A stretch of 64,000 nucleotides of DNA, taken from NCBI RefSeq assembly GCF_016741935.1, contig NZ_JAERRG010000014.1, positions 62,001 to 126,000 of the forward strand, written 5' to 3'. Made by a program: the position numbers and the translations under genes. The notes under the pieces are model-generated. The model searched no databases. It saw only the letters and a list, made by a program, of their open reading frames with translations, and was not told the origin of the DNA. How positions within the stretch are numbered: position 1 is the first letter of the stretch; each line of letters opens with the position of its first letter. The stretch comes from Streptomyces endocoffeicus (lineage in GTDB: Bacteria; Actinomycetota; Actinomycetes; Streptomycetales; Streptomycetaceae). Positions 7,187 to 14,701 of this stretch are shown piece by piece.

Positions 7187-9102
7187 GAGAGGGCCCCACC
7201 ACACATGTCGGCGCCGCTCACGGCCCCACGGCCACGGGGCCCGGACCGCAGTACAACAATTACTACTTCGAGGCGGCATCACGGCTACGGGTCCAGGGGA
7301 AGGATCCACGGACCCTGGCCCAGGACACGCTGGACCGGCTCTCCCAGTGCTTCGTCCCACCGCCAGGGATCGGCCGGGCACGCGATCTGCTGAGCCGCCA
7401 CAGCACCGTCCTGATATCCGGGCCACCCGGCAGCGGCCGGCGCAGCGCGGCCATGATGCTGCTACACGAGTTGAGTGACAACAGCGGGCCACCACGCGAG
7501 CTGGACATGCAGGACGAGCAGCCATTCTTGGACGCCAGAGCCGTGGGGAAGTGCGATCGCATCCTGCTCGACCTGTCGGGCGCGAGCGAGCGCCACGAAG
7601 CGGTCTGGCCCGAGTTATCCGGATTACGGTCCGTGGTGCGGCAGCGCGCGGCGTGGCTCACCGTCGTTCTGCCCCAGCCGTCCATCCGCCACGAGGCCGA
7701 GCTGCTCCCCATCACCGCGGAGATCAAACGGCCGAAGACAGACGAGATGCTCATGCGGCATCTGCGGGTCGATGACATCCGCCCATCTCTCGACCAGTTG
7801 GCCGCCCCGGACCTGGCACGGTACCTGGAGAGCGCTCGCGCGGGCGACGTCGCCCGGCTCTCGGACCTCATCCGGCGCGCCCGGGACGAGGGAGATCCGG
7901 GAGACGGCTTCCCCCAATGGAGGAAACGGGCCCTGGGGGCGCTCGACGACCGGAACGGGGAGGTGGGGAAGTTCGTGGCGGGCCTGAACGACGGACGCCC
8001 GCGGGCGCTGCTGCTCTCCCTGGCCATGTTCCACGGCTCTACCCCCGAGACCGTCCACCGCGCCGCCACCGAGCTGCTGAAGGCCATCGACCATCCCGAA
8101 CTGGAGGAACCACGGCTGAACCATCCGGATCTGAGCCAGCAGTTCGAGGCCATCAAGGCGCGGACCGGTGCGGACGGACACGTCCGGTTTGAGGAGTGGG
8201 CGTACGACCCCGCCGTCCGCGCCCACTTCTGGACGTACTACCCCGATCTGCGGACCGGGTTCCGTACCTGGGTACGGACGTGTGCCGACTGGCTCGCCCC
8301 GGACATGCGCGACGCTCTCGTCAGCCACTTCGCCGAACAGTCGCTGCGCACGGGCCACCCCGAGGACCTCTGGTCGCTGGCTGAGGAGTGGACCGCGCCG
8401 GAGTCCTCCGAGCGGTTTGTGCCGGATGCGGCCCAAGCCCTTGCCGCGGGGCTGCTGGACGACCGGCACGGCCGTGCCACCCGCCAGAAGATCTACGATT
8501 GGGCGACGGCAAATCTGTCGAGGGGGCTCAGGAACGCCCTCGTCCCGGTCTGCGCCGAGGTCATGTCGGTACGCCATCCCGACCAGGCCCTGGTCCGGCT
8601 GCGCCACCTCGCCCGACGGGAAGGCGGGGACGGGCGTCGTCCGGCGCTGGACGCCCTGCTCGCCCTCGCCCGCGGCGACGGCCGCCTCTTCCGGCTACTG
8701 CTCGACCGCGTCGATCCGGCCCAGTGGGCCACGGACACGGACATCTTCCTCGCACTGGCCGAGACCGCGTCCCGCACCCGCTCGCTCTACGTCAGCCCAG
8801 CGATTCGGAACGGGCTTGCCCGCGGCTGGGCGGAGGTGCTGCGCACACGGCCGCCCGAGGAGTGGAAGCGGCCGGTGGTGCGCTGGCTGGACGCCGCGAA
8901 CGCGACGGTCACGCACCATGAGGCGCTGCTGGGTCTGCTTCTGGACGGCTGCGAGCGACGCGTCGAGGCGTTCAACCGGATGTACGTGCTCTCCCGCGAC
9001 TGGGCCGCGGCGGCTCCCGTGGAGCGCGGCGAGCTCGCCGGACGGTTCGCATGGATGATCGACGTCGCGCAGGGCGTCCAGCCGCAGGAGGCCGCCCCAT
9101 GA
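7183..9102 (+). CDS. Large protein with degenerate P-loop, possible STAND-like sensor (island gene 3)
   Basis: 639 residues, start ATG 7183 overlapping the TIR stop by 4 nt, with GAGG 7 nt upstream. Residues 13-23 read HGPTATGPGPQ and match the TIR tail motif; YNNYYF follows. A P-loop-like stretch at residues 80-89, GPPGSGRRSA, has Arg in place of both the conserved Lys and the Ser/Thr, and RILLDLSG at about 125-132 looks like Walker B. Nucleotide hydrolysis is therefore doubtful, while binding is possible. From about residue 290 the protein is helical and repetitive, as in sensor arms of NLR/STAND proteins, but I recognise no named family. Codons 145 and 148 are TTA. Context suggests a partner that senses a trigger and recruits the TIR protein; this is inference. 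Confidence 0.85.
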   Translation: MREGPTTHVGAAHGPTATGPGPQYNNYYFEAASRLRVQGKDPRTLAQDTLDRLSQCFVPPPGIGRARDLLSRHSTVLISGPPGSGRRSAAMMLLHELSDNSGPPRELDMQDEQPFLDARAVGKCDRILLDLSGASERHEAVWPELSGLRSVVRQRAAWLTVVLPQPSIRHEAELLPITAEIKRPKTDEMLMRHLRVDDIRPSLDQLAAPDLARYLESARAGDVARLSDLIRRARDEGDPGDGFPQWRKRALGALDDRNGEVGKFVAGLNDGRPRALLLSLAMFHGSTPETVHRAATELLKAIDHPELEEPRLNHPDLSQQFEAIKARTGADGHVRFEEWAYDPAVRAHFWTYYPDLRTGFRTWVRTCADWLAPDMRDALVSHFAEQSLRTGHPEDLWSLAEEWTAPESSERFVPDAAQALAAGLLDDRHGRATRQKIYDWATANLSRGLRNALVPVCAEVMSVRHPDQALVRLRHLARREGGDGRRPALDALLALARGDGRLFRLLLDRVDPAQWATDTDIFLALAETASRTRSLYVSPAIRNGLARGWAEVLRTRPPEEWKRPVVRWLDAANATVTHHEALLGLLLDGCERRVEAFNRMYVLSRDWAAAAPVERGELAGRFAWMIDVAQGVQPQEAAP

Positions 9103-10209
9103 GCTCCGGCCACAAGACCATGGCAGGCTTCCTGACCGTCATCTGCGGAATGATCCTGACCATCGTCGGCCTACTGGTGGACTGGCCTCGCTGGGTCTGG
9201 CCCCTCGTGGCAGCACTGCTGCTGACCGGCGTGGCCTTCGCTCTGAGGGCGACGTCGCGGCCTTCGGGGCCGATTCCGCCGAGCCACATGCTGGAGCCGG
9301 ATCTGCCGAATCCCCGAGCCGGAGCGCTGGGAGCGGGTGGTGAGCGATGTCGCACTGCCCAGTTCCATCCCGGACTACGACTTCCTCTTCTCCGCCACGG
9401 TCCGGTGGTGCCCGGGAGACGCCTCGGGCGACGCCCCGTACATCAATCCGGGAGCGCTTGCGGTCGACGCGGTCCTCGACCGGGCCCGGCGCATCACCGC
9501 CACCCAGCCACCGCATCGGAGTTCACTCGCCCAGCATCAGCTGAACGGTGCGCTCGGCACCATGACGACGGATCCGACGGGACGGGTGAAGGCCCTGGCC
9601 GAGGACGTCACGCTCCGGCTCACCGAGGCGGACCTGGCACGGCTGCACAAGCTGTCGACCGTACGCAAGGACGAGGACGTCTGGGAACACGAGCGCAATT
9701 ACGAGCGCAACAAACGCGCGTACCTCGGCGACGATGTGTTCAAGGACACGGGCAGCGCCGTGGTCTGGTGGATGGCGAAGAACGACGATCATGTCGAGAA
9801 GGCAGTCGACCTCATCGGGCCGCTCGCGCAGCTGTCGTCGGCGGCCAACAACACGGAGCTCCCCGAGCGGTTCCAGCACCTGATACGCGGCTTCCCGCCC
9901 GAGCAGGAGCCGCAGCGGGGCGACGCCGAGCCTTCGCTCGGCGACCTCTTCTCGGACGGCCCCTTCCGGGCCACGCCCGCGTACGACGAAGCAACCACTA
10001 CTGACCTGCTGGAACGGCTGATGGACCGACTGGGTCTGGAAGAGGACTCCGACGCCCGGGCCGCGTTCGCGCGGAGGGTCGCGGACGCGTTGCGTGCGCA
10101 AGGCCTCGAGAACGTCGCGGAGGAGGTCAAGCAGCGCTTCGACGCGCCGCCACCGCCGCCCGACCCGGAGTGGGGCCCGGACCCCGACGACAACGACAAG
10201 GCCGCCTGA
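9099..10209 (+). CDS. Two-helix membrane protein with apparent +1 frameshift (island gene 4)
   Basis: Starts at ATG 9099, overlapping the previous stop (ATGA), with GGAGG 7 nt upstream. The first frame encodes two hydrophobic helices (about residues 8-28 and 31-49) and runs to LEPDLPN. From about 9316 the coding signal (third-position G/C, sensible protein) moves to the +1 frame: PEPERWERVVSDVALPSS onward to the stop at 10207-10209. The junction reads CCC C (9312-9315): skipping one C joins both parts into a 369-residue protein. The soluble part is acidic at its end (DPEWGPDPDDND) and is not a family I know. Either an indel in a C run (mutation or sequencing error), programmed +1 frameshifting, or a separate start at GTG 9337/9340 would explain it. 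Probably the membrane component of the island. Confidence 0.72.
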
Positions 10210-10216
10210 TACGGGG

Positions 10217-10252
10217 CGAAGGCCCGGACGCCGCAGGGCGTCCGGGCCTTCG
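10217..10252. terminator. Bidirectional terminator between island and metK
   Basis: Perfect 16-bp stem (10217-10232 with 10237-10252) around the loop GCAG. It lies 7 nt after the last island gene and 26 nt after the convergent metK stop, so it can end both transcripts. Confidence 0.85.
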
Positions 10253-10278
10253 TCGGGGTCCGTGAATCGAGCCGGGGC

Positions 10279-11487
10279 CTACAGACCCGCCGCCGCGCGG
10301 AGGGCGTCTACGCGGTCGGTGCGCTCCCAGGTGAAGTCGGAGTGCTCACGGCCGAAGTGGCCGTACGCCGCGGTCTGGGCGTAGATCGGGCGGAGCAGGT
10401 CGAGGTCGCGGATGATCGCGGCCGGGCGGAGGTCGAAGACCTCGGAGATGGCCTTCTCGATCTTCTCGGCGTCGACCGCCGCCGTGCCGAAGGTCTCGAC
10501 GAAGAGGCCGACCGGCTCGGCCTTGCCGATGGCGTACGCGACCTGCACCTCGCAGCGCTGGGCGAGGCCGGCGGCCACCACGTTCTTGGCGACCCAGCGC
10601 ATGGCGTAGGCGGCGGAGCGGTCGACCTTGGAGGGGTCCTTGCCGGAGAAGGCGCCGCCGCCGTGGCGGGACATGCCGCCGTAGGTGTCGATGATGATCT
10701 TGCGGCCGGTGAGGCCGGCGTCGCCCATCGGGCCGCCGATCTCGAAGCGGCCGGTCGGGTTCACCAGCAGGCGGTAGCCCTCGGTGTCGAGCTTGATGCC
10801 GTCCTCGACCAGCTCGTTCAGCACGTGCTCGACCACGAATTCCCGGATGTCGGGTGCCAGCAGCGAGTCCAGGTCGATGTCGGAGGCGTGCTGCGAGGAG
10901 ACGACGACGGTGTCCAGGCGGACGGCCTTGTGGCCGTCGTACTCGATGGTGACCTGGGTCTTGCCGTCGGGGCGCAGGTAGGGGATGGTCCCGTTCTTGC
11001 GGACGTCGGACAGCCGGCGGGAGAGCCGGTGCGCCAGGTTGATCGGCAGCGGCATCAGCTCGGGCGTCTCGTCGCAGGCGTACCCGAACATCAGGCCCTG
11101 GTCGCCCGCGCCCTGCTTGTCCAGCTCGTCCTCGTCACCCTCGACCCGGAGCTCGTAGGCGGAGTCCACGCCCTGGGCGATGTCCGGGGACTGTGAGCCG
11201 ATCGACACCGAGACGCCGCAGGAGGCGCCGTCGAAGCCCTTCTTCGACGAGTCGTAGCCGATGTCGAGGATCTTGTTCCGCACGAGCGCCGCGATCGGGG
11301 CGTACGCCTTGGTCGTCACCTCGCCGGCCACATGCACCAGGCCGGTGGTGATCAAAGTCTCGACCGCGACCCGGGAGTGCGGGTCCTCCCGCAGAAGGGC
11401 GTCGAGAATGGTGTCGCTGATCTGGTCAGCGATCTTGTCGGGGTGACCCTCGGTCACAGATTCCGAGGTGAACAGGCGGCGGGACAC
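10279..11487 (-). CDS. metK: S-adenosylmethionine synthetase
   Basis: Makes S-adenosylmethionine from methionine and ATP. 402 residues, the usual Streptomyces length. Signatures: SESVTEGHPDKIADQ near the N-terminus, GAGDQGLMFGYA with the substrate-binding residues, and GGGAFSGKDPSKVDRSAAY with the phosphate-binding glycines. The GTG start (11485-11487) has GGGAG 4 nt upstream. In Streptomyces extra S-adenosylmethionine is known to stimulate antibiotic production and development. The upstream leader shows no recognisable SAM riboswitch. Confidence 0.97.
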   Translation of the reverse strand: MSRRLFTSESVTEGHPDKIADQISDTILDALLREDPHSRVAVETLITTGLVHVAGEVTTKAYAPIAALVRNKILDIGYDSSKKGFDGASCGVSVSIGSQSPDIAQGVDSAYELRVEGDEDELDKQGAGDQGLMFGYACDETPELMPLPINLAHRLSRRLSDVRKNGTIPYLRPDGKTQVTIEYDGHKAVRLDTVVVSSQHASDIDLDSLLAPDIREFVVEHVLNELVEDGIKLDTEGYRLLVNPTGRFEIGGPMGDAGLTGRKIIIDTYGGMSRHGGGAFSGKDPSKVDRSAAYAMRWVAKNVVAAGLAQRCEVQVAYAIGKAEPVGLFVETFGTAAVDAEKIEKAISEVFDLRPAAIIRDLDLLRPIYAQTAAYGHFGREHSDFTWERTDRVDALRAAAGL

Positions 11488-11569
11488 ATCGCTCCCTGGG
11501 GTTGCAGCGGCTGCTGGCTGATCATGGTCGGGACCGCGCGGGGGCTGCGCCCGATGCGGTTCCTGGGCC

Positions 11570-11597
11570 AGTTTATCCGGCACGTCCACCGGTCAAG
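11570..11597 (-). promoter_or_regulatory. Possible metK promoter
   Basis: On the minus strand CTTGAC (11592-11597) and TAAACT (11570-11575) are separated by 16 bp, giving a leader of roughly 75 nt. Judged by eye only. Confidence 0.4.
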
Positions 11598-11734
11598 CAT
11601 CCCCGTCCCACAGAACGGGCAGGCCCGTGACCGGGAACATACCTTGCCTCAAGCCGAAATACAGCCCCACCCCGCCGTGGCGGGAATGTGTCATGAGCCC
11701 GATCGGCCGTGTCCTGGCCCCGTCGAGCCCGTCG

Positions 11735-11839
11735 GAATCGCCTGTCGGGATTGCCTGTCGAGCCTGTCGGGATTGCCCGGCGGGCCCTGCCGGGATCGCC
11801 CGGCGGGCCCTGCCGGGATCGCCCGGCGGGCCCTGCCGG
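11735..11839. repeat. 23-bp tandem repeat array between coaBC and metK
   Basis: Three head-to-tail 23-bp units at 11771-11793, 11794-11816 and 11817-11839; the last two are identical and the first differs at one base. Two degenerate units precede them (from 11735). Each unit contains GCCCGGCGGGC-type self-complementary sequence and could fold. The array starts about 30 nt after the coaBC stop. The rest of the gene-free stretch 11488-11868 shows only the possible metK promoter. Confidence 0.85.
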
Positions 11840-11868
11840 ACGGGACCCGGCGAGCCCCGGGTCCGCGC

Positions 11869-13077
11869 TCAGCCCAGGCGGCCGGCCACCAGGTCCCAGA
11901 CGGTGTCGGCGAGCGCGCCCTTGGGGCCGTACGGCACGGGCGTCTCGGTGCCGTCGGCGCCGAGCACCACGGCCTCGTTGGTCTCGGCGCCGAAGGTCTT
12001 GTGCTCCCCGACCTCGTTCACCACCAGCAGATCGCAGCCCTTGCGGACCAGCTTCGCGCGGCCGTTCGCGAGCACGTCGTCGGTCTCGGCGGCGAAGCCG
12101 ACCACGATCTGGCCGGGGCGGGCGCGCTCCGCGGAGATCTCGGCGAGGATGTCCGGATTCCGTACCAGGGTGAGCGGCTCGGGCTCCTGGCCCTCGCGCT
12201 TCTTGATCTTCCCCTCGGCGTACCGCGCGGGGCGGAAATCGGCGACGGCGGCGGCCATGACCACGGCGTCGGCGTCCGCGGCGGCCTTGAGGACGGCCTC
12301 CCGCAGCTGTGCCGCGGTGCCCACGCGCACCACATCGGCGCCGGCCGGGTCGGGCAGCTCGCTGTTGGCCGAAACGAGCGTCACCCGCGCGCCCCGGGCG
12401 ATGGCGGCACGGGCCAGGGCGTACCCCTGGCGGCCGGTGGAGCGGTTGCCGAGGAAGCGCACCGGGTCCAGTGGCTCGCGGGTACCTCCGGCGCTGACCA
12501 CGACATGGCGGCCGGCCAGATCGGCGGTGAGCGCCTCGGTGCCGCGGGCCAGCACCCGGCGGCAGACCTCGAAGATCTCCCCGGGGTCCGGCAGGCGTCC
12601 CTTGCCGGTGTCCACCCCGGTGAGCCGCCCCACGGCGGGTTCGATGACGATGGCGCCGCGGCGGCGCAGCGTCGCCACGTTCTCCTGGGTGGCGGGGTGC
12701 TCCCACATCTCGGTGTGCATCGCGGGCGCGAAGACGACCGGACAGCGCGCGGTGAGCAGCGTATTGGTGAGCAGGTCGTCCGCCAGGCCATGGGCGGCCT
12801 TGGCGAGCAGATCGGCGGTGGCGGGGGCGATCACGACCAGATCGGCGGACTGGCCGATGCGGACGTGGGGCACCTCGTGGACGGACTCCCAGACCTCGGT
12901 CGCCGCCGGATGCCCGGACAGCGCCGACCAGGTCGCCTCGCCGACGAAGTGCAGCGCCGAGGCGGTCGGCACGACGCGTACGTCATGGCCGGACTCGGTG
13001 AGGCGGCGCAGCAGCTCACACGCCTTGTAGGCGGCGATCCCGCCACTGACGCCCAGGACCACCTCGGGCTTGTCCAT
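11869..13077 (-). CDS. coaBC: Bifunctional phosphopantothenoylcysteine decarboxylase/synthetase
   Basis: Two steps of coenzyme A synthesis: CTP-dependent joining of cysteine to 4'-phosphopantothenate (CoaB) and FMN-dependent decarboxylation (CoaC). 402 residues. The N-terminal CoaC part has the flavoprotein start VVLGVSGGIAAYKA and the substrate motif APAMHTEMW. The C-terminal CoaB part starts at about residue 190 with SAGGTREPLDPVRFLGN. The loop that carries the catalytic cysteine in E. coli (ACGD context) reads GRLTGVDTGKGRL here without cysteine, which I believe is usual in actinobacteria. ATG start at 13075-13077 with GGAGAG 7 nt upstream. It lies downstream of rpoZ and gmk. Confidence 0.95.
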   Translation of the reverse strand: MDKPEVVLGVSGGIAAYKACELLRRLTESGHDVRVVPTASALHFVGEATWSALSGHPAATEVWESVHEVPHVRIGQSADLVVIAPATADLLAKAAHGLADDLLTNTLLTARCPVVFAPAMHTEMWEHPATQENVATLRRRGAIVIEPAVGRLTGVDTGKGRLPDPGEIFEVCRRVLARGTEALTADLAGRHVVVSAGGTREPLDPVRFLGNRSTGRQGYALARAAIARGARVTLVSANSELPDPAGADVVRVGTAAQLREAVLKAAADADAVVMAAAVADFRPARYAEGKIKKREGQEPEPLTLVRNPDILAEISAERARPGQIVVGFAAETDDVLANGRAKLVRKGCDLLVVNEVGEHKTFGAETNEAVVLGADGTETPVPYGPKGALADTVWDLVAGRLG

Positions 13078-13093
13078 CGCTCGGCTCTCCCCA

Positions 13094-13131
13094 CCAGGTA
13101 CGTCGTATGCCGCCAGGTACGTCGTATGCCG
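13094..13131. repeat. Perfect 19-bp tandem duplication upstream of coaBC
   Basis: Identical 19-bp copies at 13094-13112 and 13113-13131, immediately upstream of the coaBC ribosome-binding site and inside its presumptive leader or promoter. Each copy carries TACGAC on the minus strand, a plausible -10 element. Confidence 0.85.
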
Positions 13132-13237
13132 CATCGGGCGTTGCGTCCAGTCACGGTACGCCGGGTCGGCTCACGTACCCATGACACACCACGGGCCCGG
13201 CATCACTGCCGGGCCGGTGGCTCAAGCGATTCGAAAC

Positions 13238-13510
13238 CTACTGAGCGGGGCCCTCGATGGCCTCGGAGGTCAGCAGGCCCGCGTTGATCTCACGGAGCGC
13301 GATCGAGAGGGGCTTCTCGTGGACGTGGGTGTCCACGAGGGGGCCGACGTACTCGAGCAGGCCCTCACCGAGCTGGGAGTAGTACGCGTTGATCTGACGC
13401 GCGCGCTTGGCAGCGTAGATCACCAGGCTGTACTTGGAGTCGGTGGCCTCGAGCAGCTCATCAATCGGAGGGTTGATGATCCCCTCGGGCGCGGTCATGG
13501 GAGAGGACAC
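13238..13510 (-). CDS. rpoZ: RNA polymerase omega subunit
   Basis: 90-residue omega subunit, which helps fold and assemble the beta' subunit of RNA polymerase. The sequence contains the family core DSKYSLVIYAAKRARQIN and HEKPLSIALREI, and length matches Streptomyces omega. The GTG start (13508-13510) has AAGGAAGG about 7 nt upstream, stronger than the internal ATG four codons later. Between gmk and coaBC, as is common in bacteria. Confidence 0.96.
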   Translation of the reverse strand: MSSPMTAPEGIINPPIDELLEATDSKYSLVIYAAKRARQINAYYSQLGEGLLEYVGPLVDTHVHEKPLSIALREINAGLLTSEAIEGPAQ

Positions 13511-13556
13511 TCTCTAGCCTTCCTTATTTCGCCTGATGGCAAGAGTGAATCGAAGA

Positions 13557-14123
13557 TCAAGCCACTCGCATCAAGGCTAGCAGCTCATTGGCCACGTCCT
13601 CGACGGAGGTATTGACCAAGGTCGTATCGAACTCTGACTCGGCGGCCAGCTCGGTCCGCGCGGCCGCCAGCCGCCGCTCGATCACCTCGGGCGCCTCGGT
13701 GCCCCGGCCGGTGAGCCGGCGCACCAGCTCCTCCCAGCTCGGTGGAGCGAGGAAGACCAGCTGCGCCTCCGGCATGGACTCGCGGATCTGCCGTGCGCCC
13801 TGCAGATCGATCTCCAGCAGCACCGGCTCGCCCGCGCCGAGGCGGTCCATGACCGCCTCGCGCGGGGTGCCGTAGCGGTTGCCCGCGAATTCGGCCCACT
13901 CCAGCAGCTCACCATTGGCTATGAGCTTGTCGAACTCCCCGTCGTCCACGAAGAAGTAGTGGACGCCGTCCCGCTCCCCGGGGCGCGGTCGCCGGGTCGT
14001 GGCGGACACCGAGAGCCAGACCTCGGGGAGTTCCTTGCGCATATGGGCGACGACCGTGCTCTTGCCGACCCCGGAGGGGCCGGAGAGCACGGTCAATCGC
14101 GGTCGTGCGGAGTGTGCTGCCAT
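13557..14123 (-). CDS. gmk: Guanylate kinase
   Basis: Phosphorylates GMP to GDP with ATP, feeding GTP and (p)ppGpp pools. 188 residues; P-loop GPSGVGKST at residues 15-23, then SATTRRPRPGERDGVHY with the GMP-binding Arg/Tyr residues and EFAGNRYGT. ATG start at 14121-14123. Followed by rpoZ after a 46-nt gap; probably co-transcribed from a promoter upstream of mihF or gmk. Confidence 0.96.
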   Translation of the reverse strand: MAAHSARPRLTVLSGPSGVGKSTVVAHMRKELPEVWLSVSATTRRPRPGERDGVHYFFVDDGEFDKLIANGELLEWAEFAGNRYGTPREAVMDRLGAGEPVLLEIDLQGARQIRESMPEAQLVFLAPPSWEELVRRLTGRGTEAPEVIERRLAAARTELAAESEFDTTLVNTSVEDVANELLALMRVA

Positions 14124-14173
14124 GAAGCGATTATCCAGGTTCCCGGGAGTGCCTGGAAACGCCGGGCCGGGGG

Positions 14174-14497
14174 TCAGCCGGCGGCGCCGCCGAACTCACG
14201 CTCGAGCGACGCGATCTGGTTTGAGCCCAGACCCCGCACACGACGGCTCTCGGAGATGCCGAGCCGCTCCATGATCTGCTTGGCGCGGACCTTGCCGACG
14301 CCGGGCAGGGACTCGAGGAGAGCGGACACCTTCATCTTGCCGATGACGTCGTTCTCCTGGCCCTGCTTGATGACCTCGTGCAGGGAGGCGCCGGAGTGCT
14401 TGAGTCGATTCTTGACCTCGGCGCGCTCCCGGCGAGCCGCGGCGGCCTTTTCTAGCGCGGCTGCGCGCTGTTCAGGGGTAAGGGGCGGAAGAGCCAC
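14174..14497 (-). CDS. mihF: Actinobacterial integration host factor (sIHF)
   Basis: 107-residue nucleoid-associated protein of the mycobacterial/Streptomyces IHF type, unrelated to E. coli IHF. The N-terminal basic helix (EKAAAARRERAEVKNRL) is followed by the DNA-binding helix-two-turn-helix region with LPGVGKVRAKQIMERLG and VRGLGSNQIASLEREFG. It binds duplex DNA, influences supercoiling and, in Streptomyces, development. GTG start (14495-14497) with GAGGTG 8 nt upstream. The 200-nt region upstream probably holds its promoter. Confidence 0.95.
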   Translation of the reverse strand: MALPPLTPEQRAAALEKAAAARRERAEVKNRLKHSGASLHEVIKQGQENDVIGKMKVSALLESLPGVGKVRAKQIMERLGISESRRVRGLGSNQIASLEREFGGAAG

Positions 14498-14701
14498 GCC
14501 TACGTCACCTCGGATGTCGAACTGTCGGATATGGACCGGTGAGGAACCTAGTCGCCCCTCACCTGGGGAGCAACGCGCAACGCAGCAGCGCGTTCGCTCT
14601 CGTCGGAGACTAGCGGCCGATCCCGCTCCAGTCAGCGAGAACAGACGAAAAGTCCTGGTCAGACTCGCTCGACTCGGACATTTACGGACAAAGTAGCCGG
14701 G

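Noticed and set aside
9346..10004. Continuation of the first frame of island gene 4 past the CCCC site
   Set aside because: The translation becomes Arg/Gly/His-rich with random third positions; the +1 frame carries the coding signal.
5126..10209. Classification of the island as a phosphorothioation, BREX, CBASS or Thoeris system
   Set aside because: No cyclase, SMODS, BREX, dnd or ThsA-like partner is present; only the TIR domain is shared with Thoeris.
4924..10278. Integrase, transposase or attachment-site repeats bounding the accessory island
   Set aside because: Neither an integrase-like ORF nor direct repeats at both borders could be found, so the mode of acquisition is left open.
11488..11868. 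SAM riboswitch upstream of metK
   Set aside because: No recognisable SAM-aptamer arrangement was found by eye; only a possible promoter and the 23-bp tandem repeats are visible.
11332..13287. Long plus-strand open frames opposite coaBC and metK
   Set aside because: Low-complexity shadow translations; the minus strand gives complete CoaBC and MetK.
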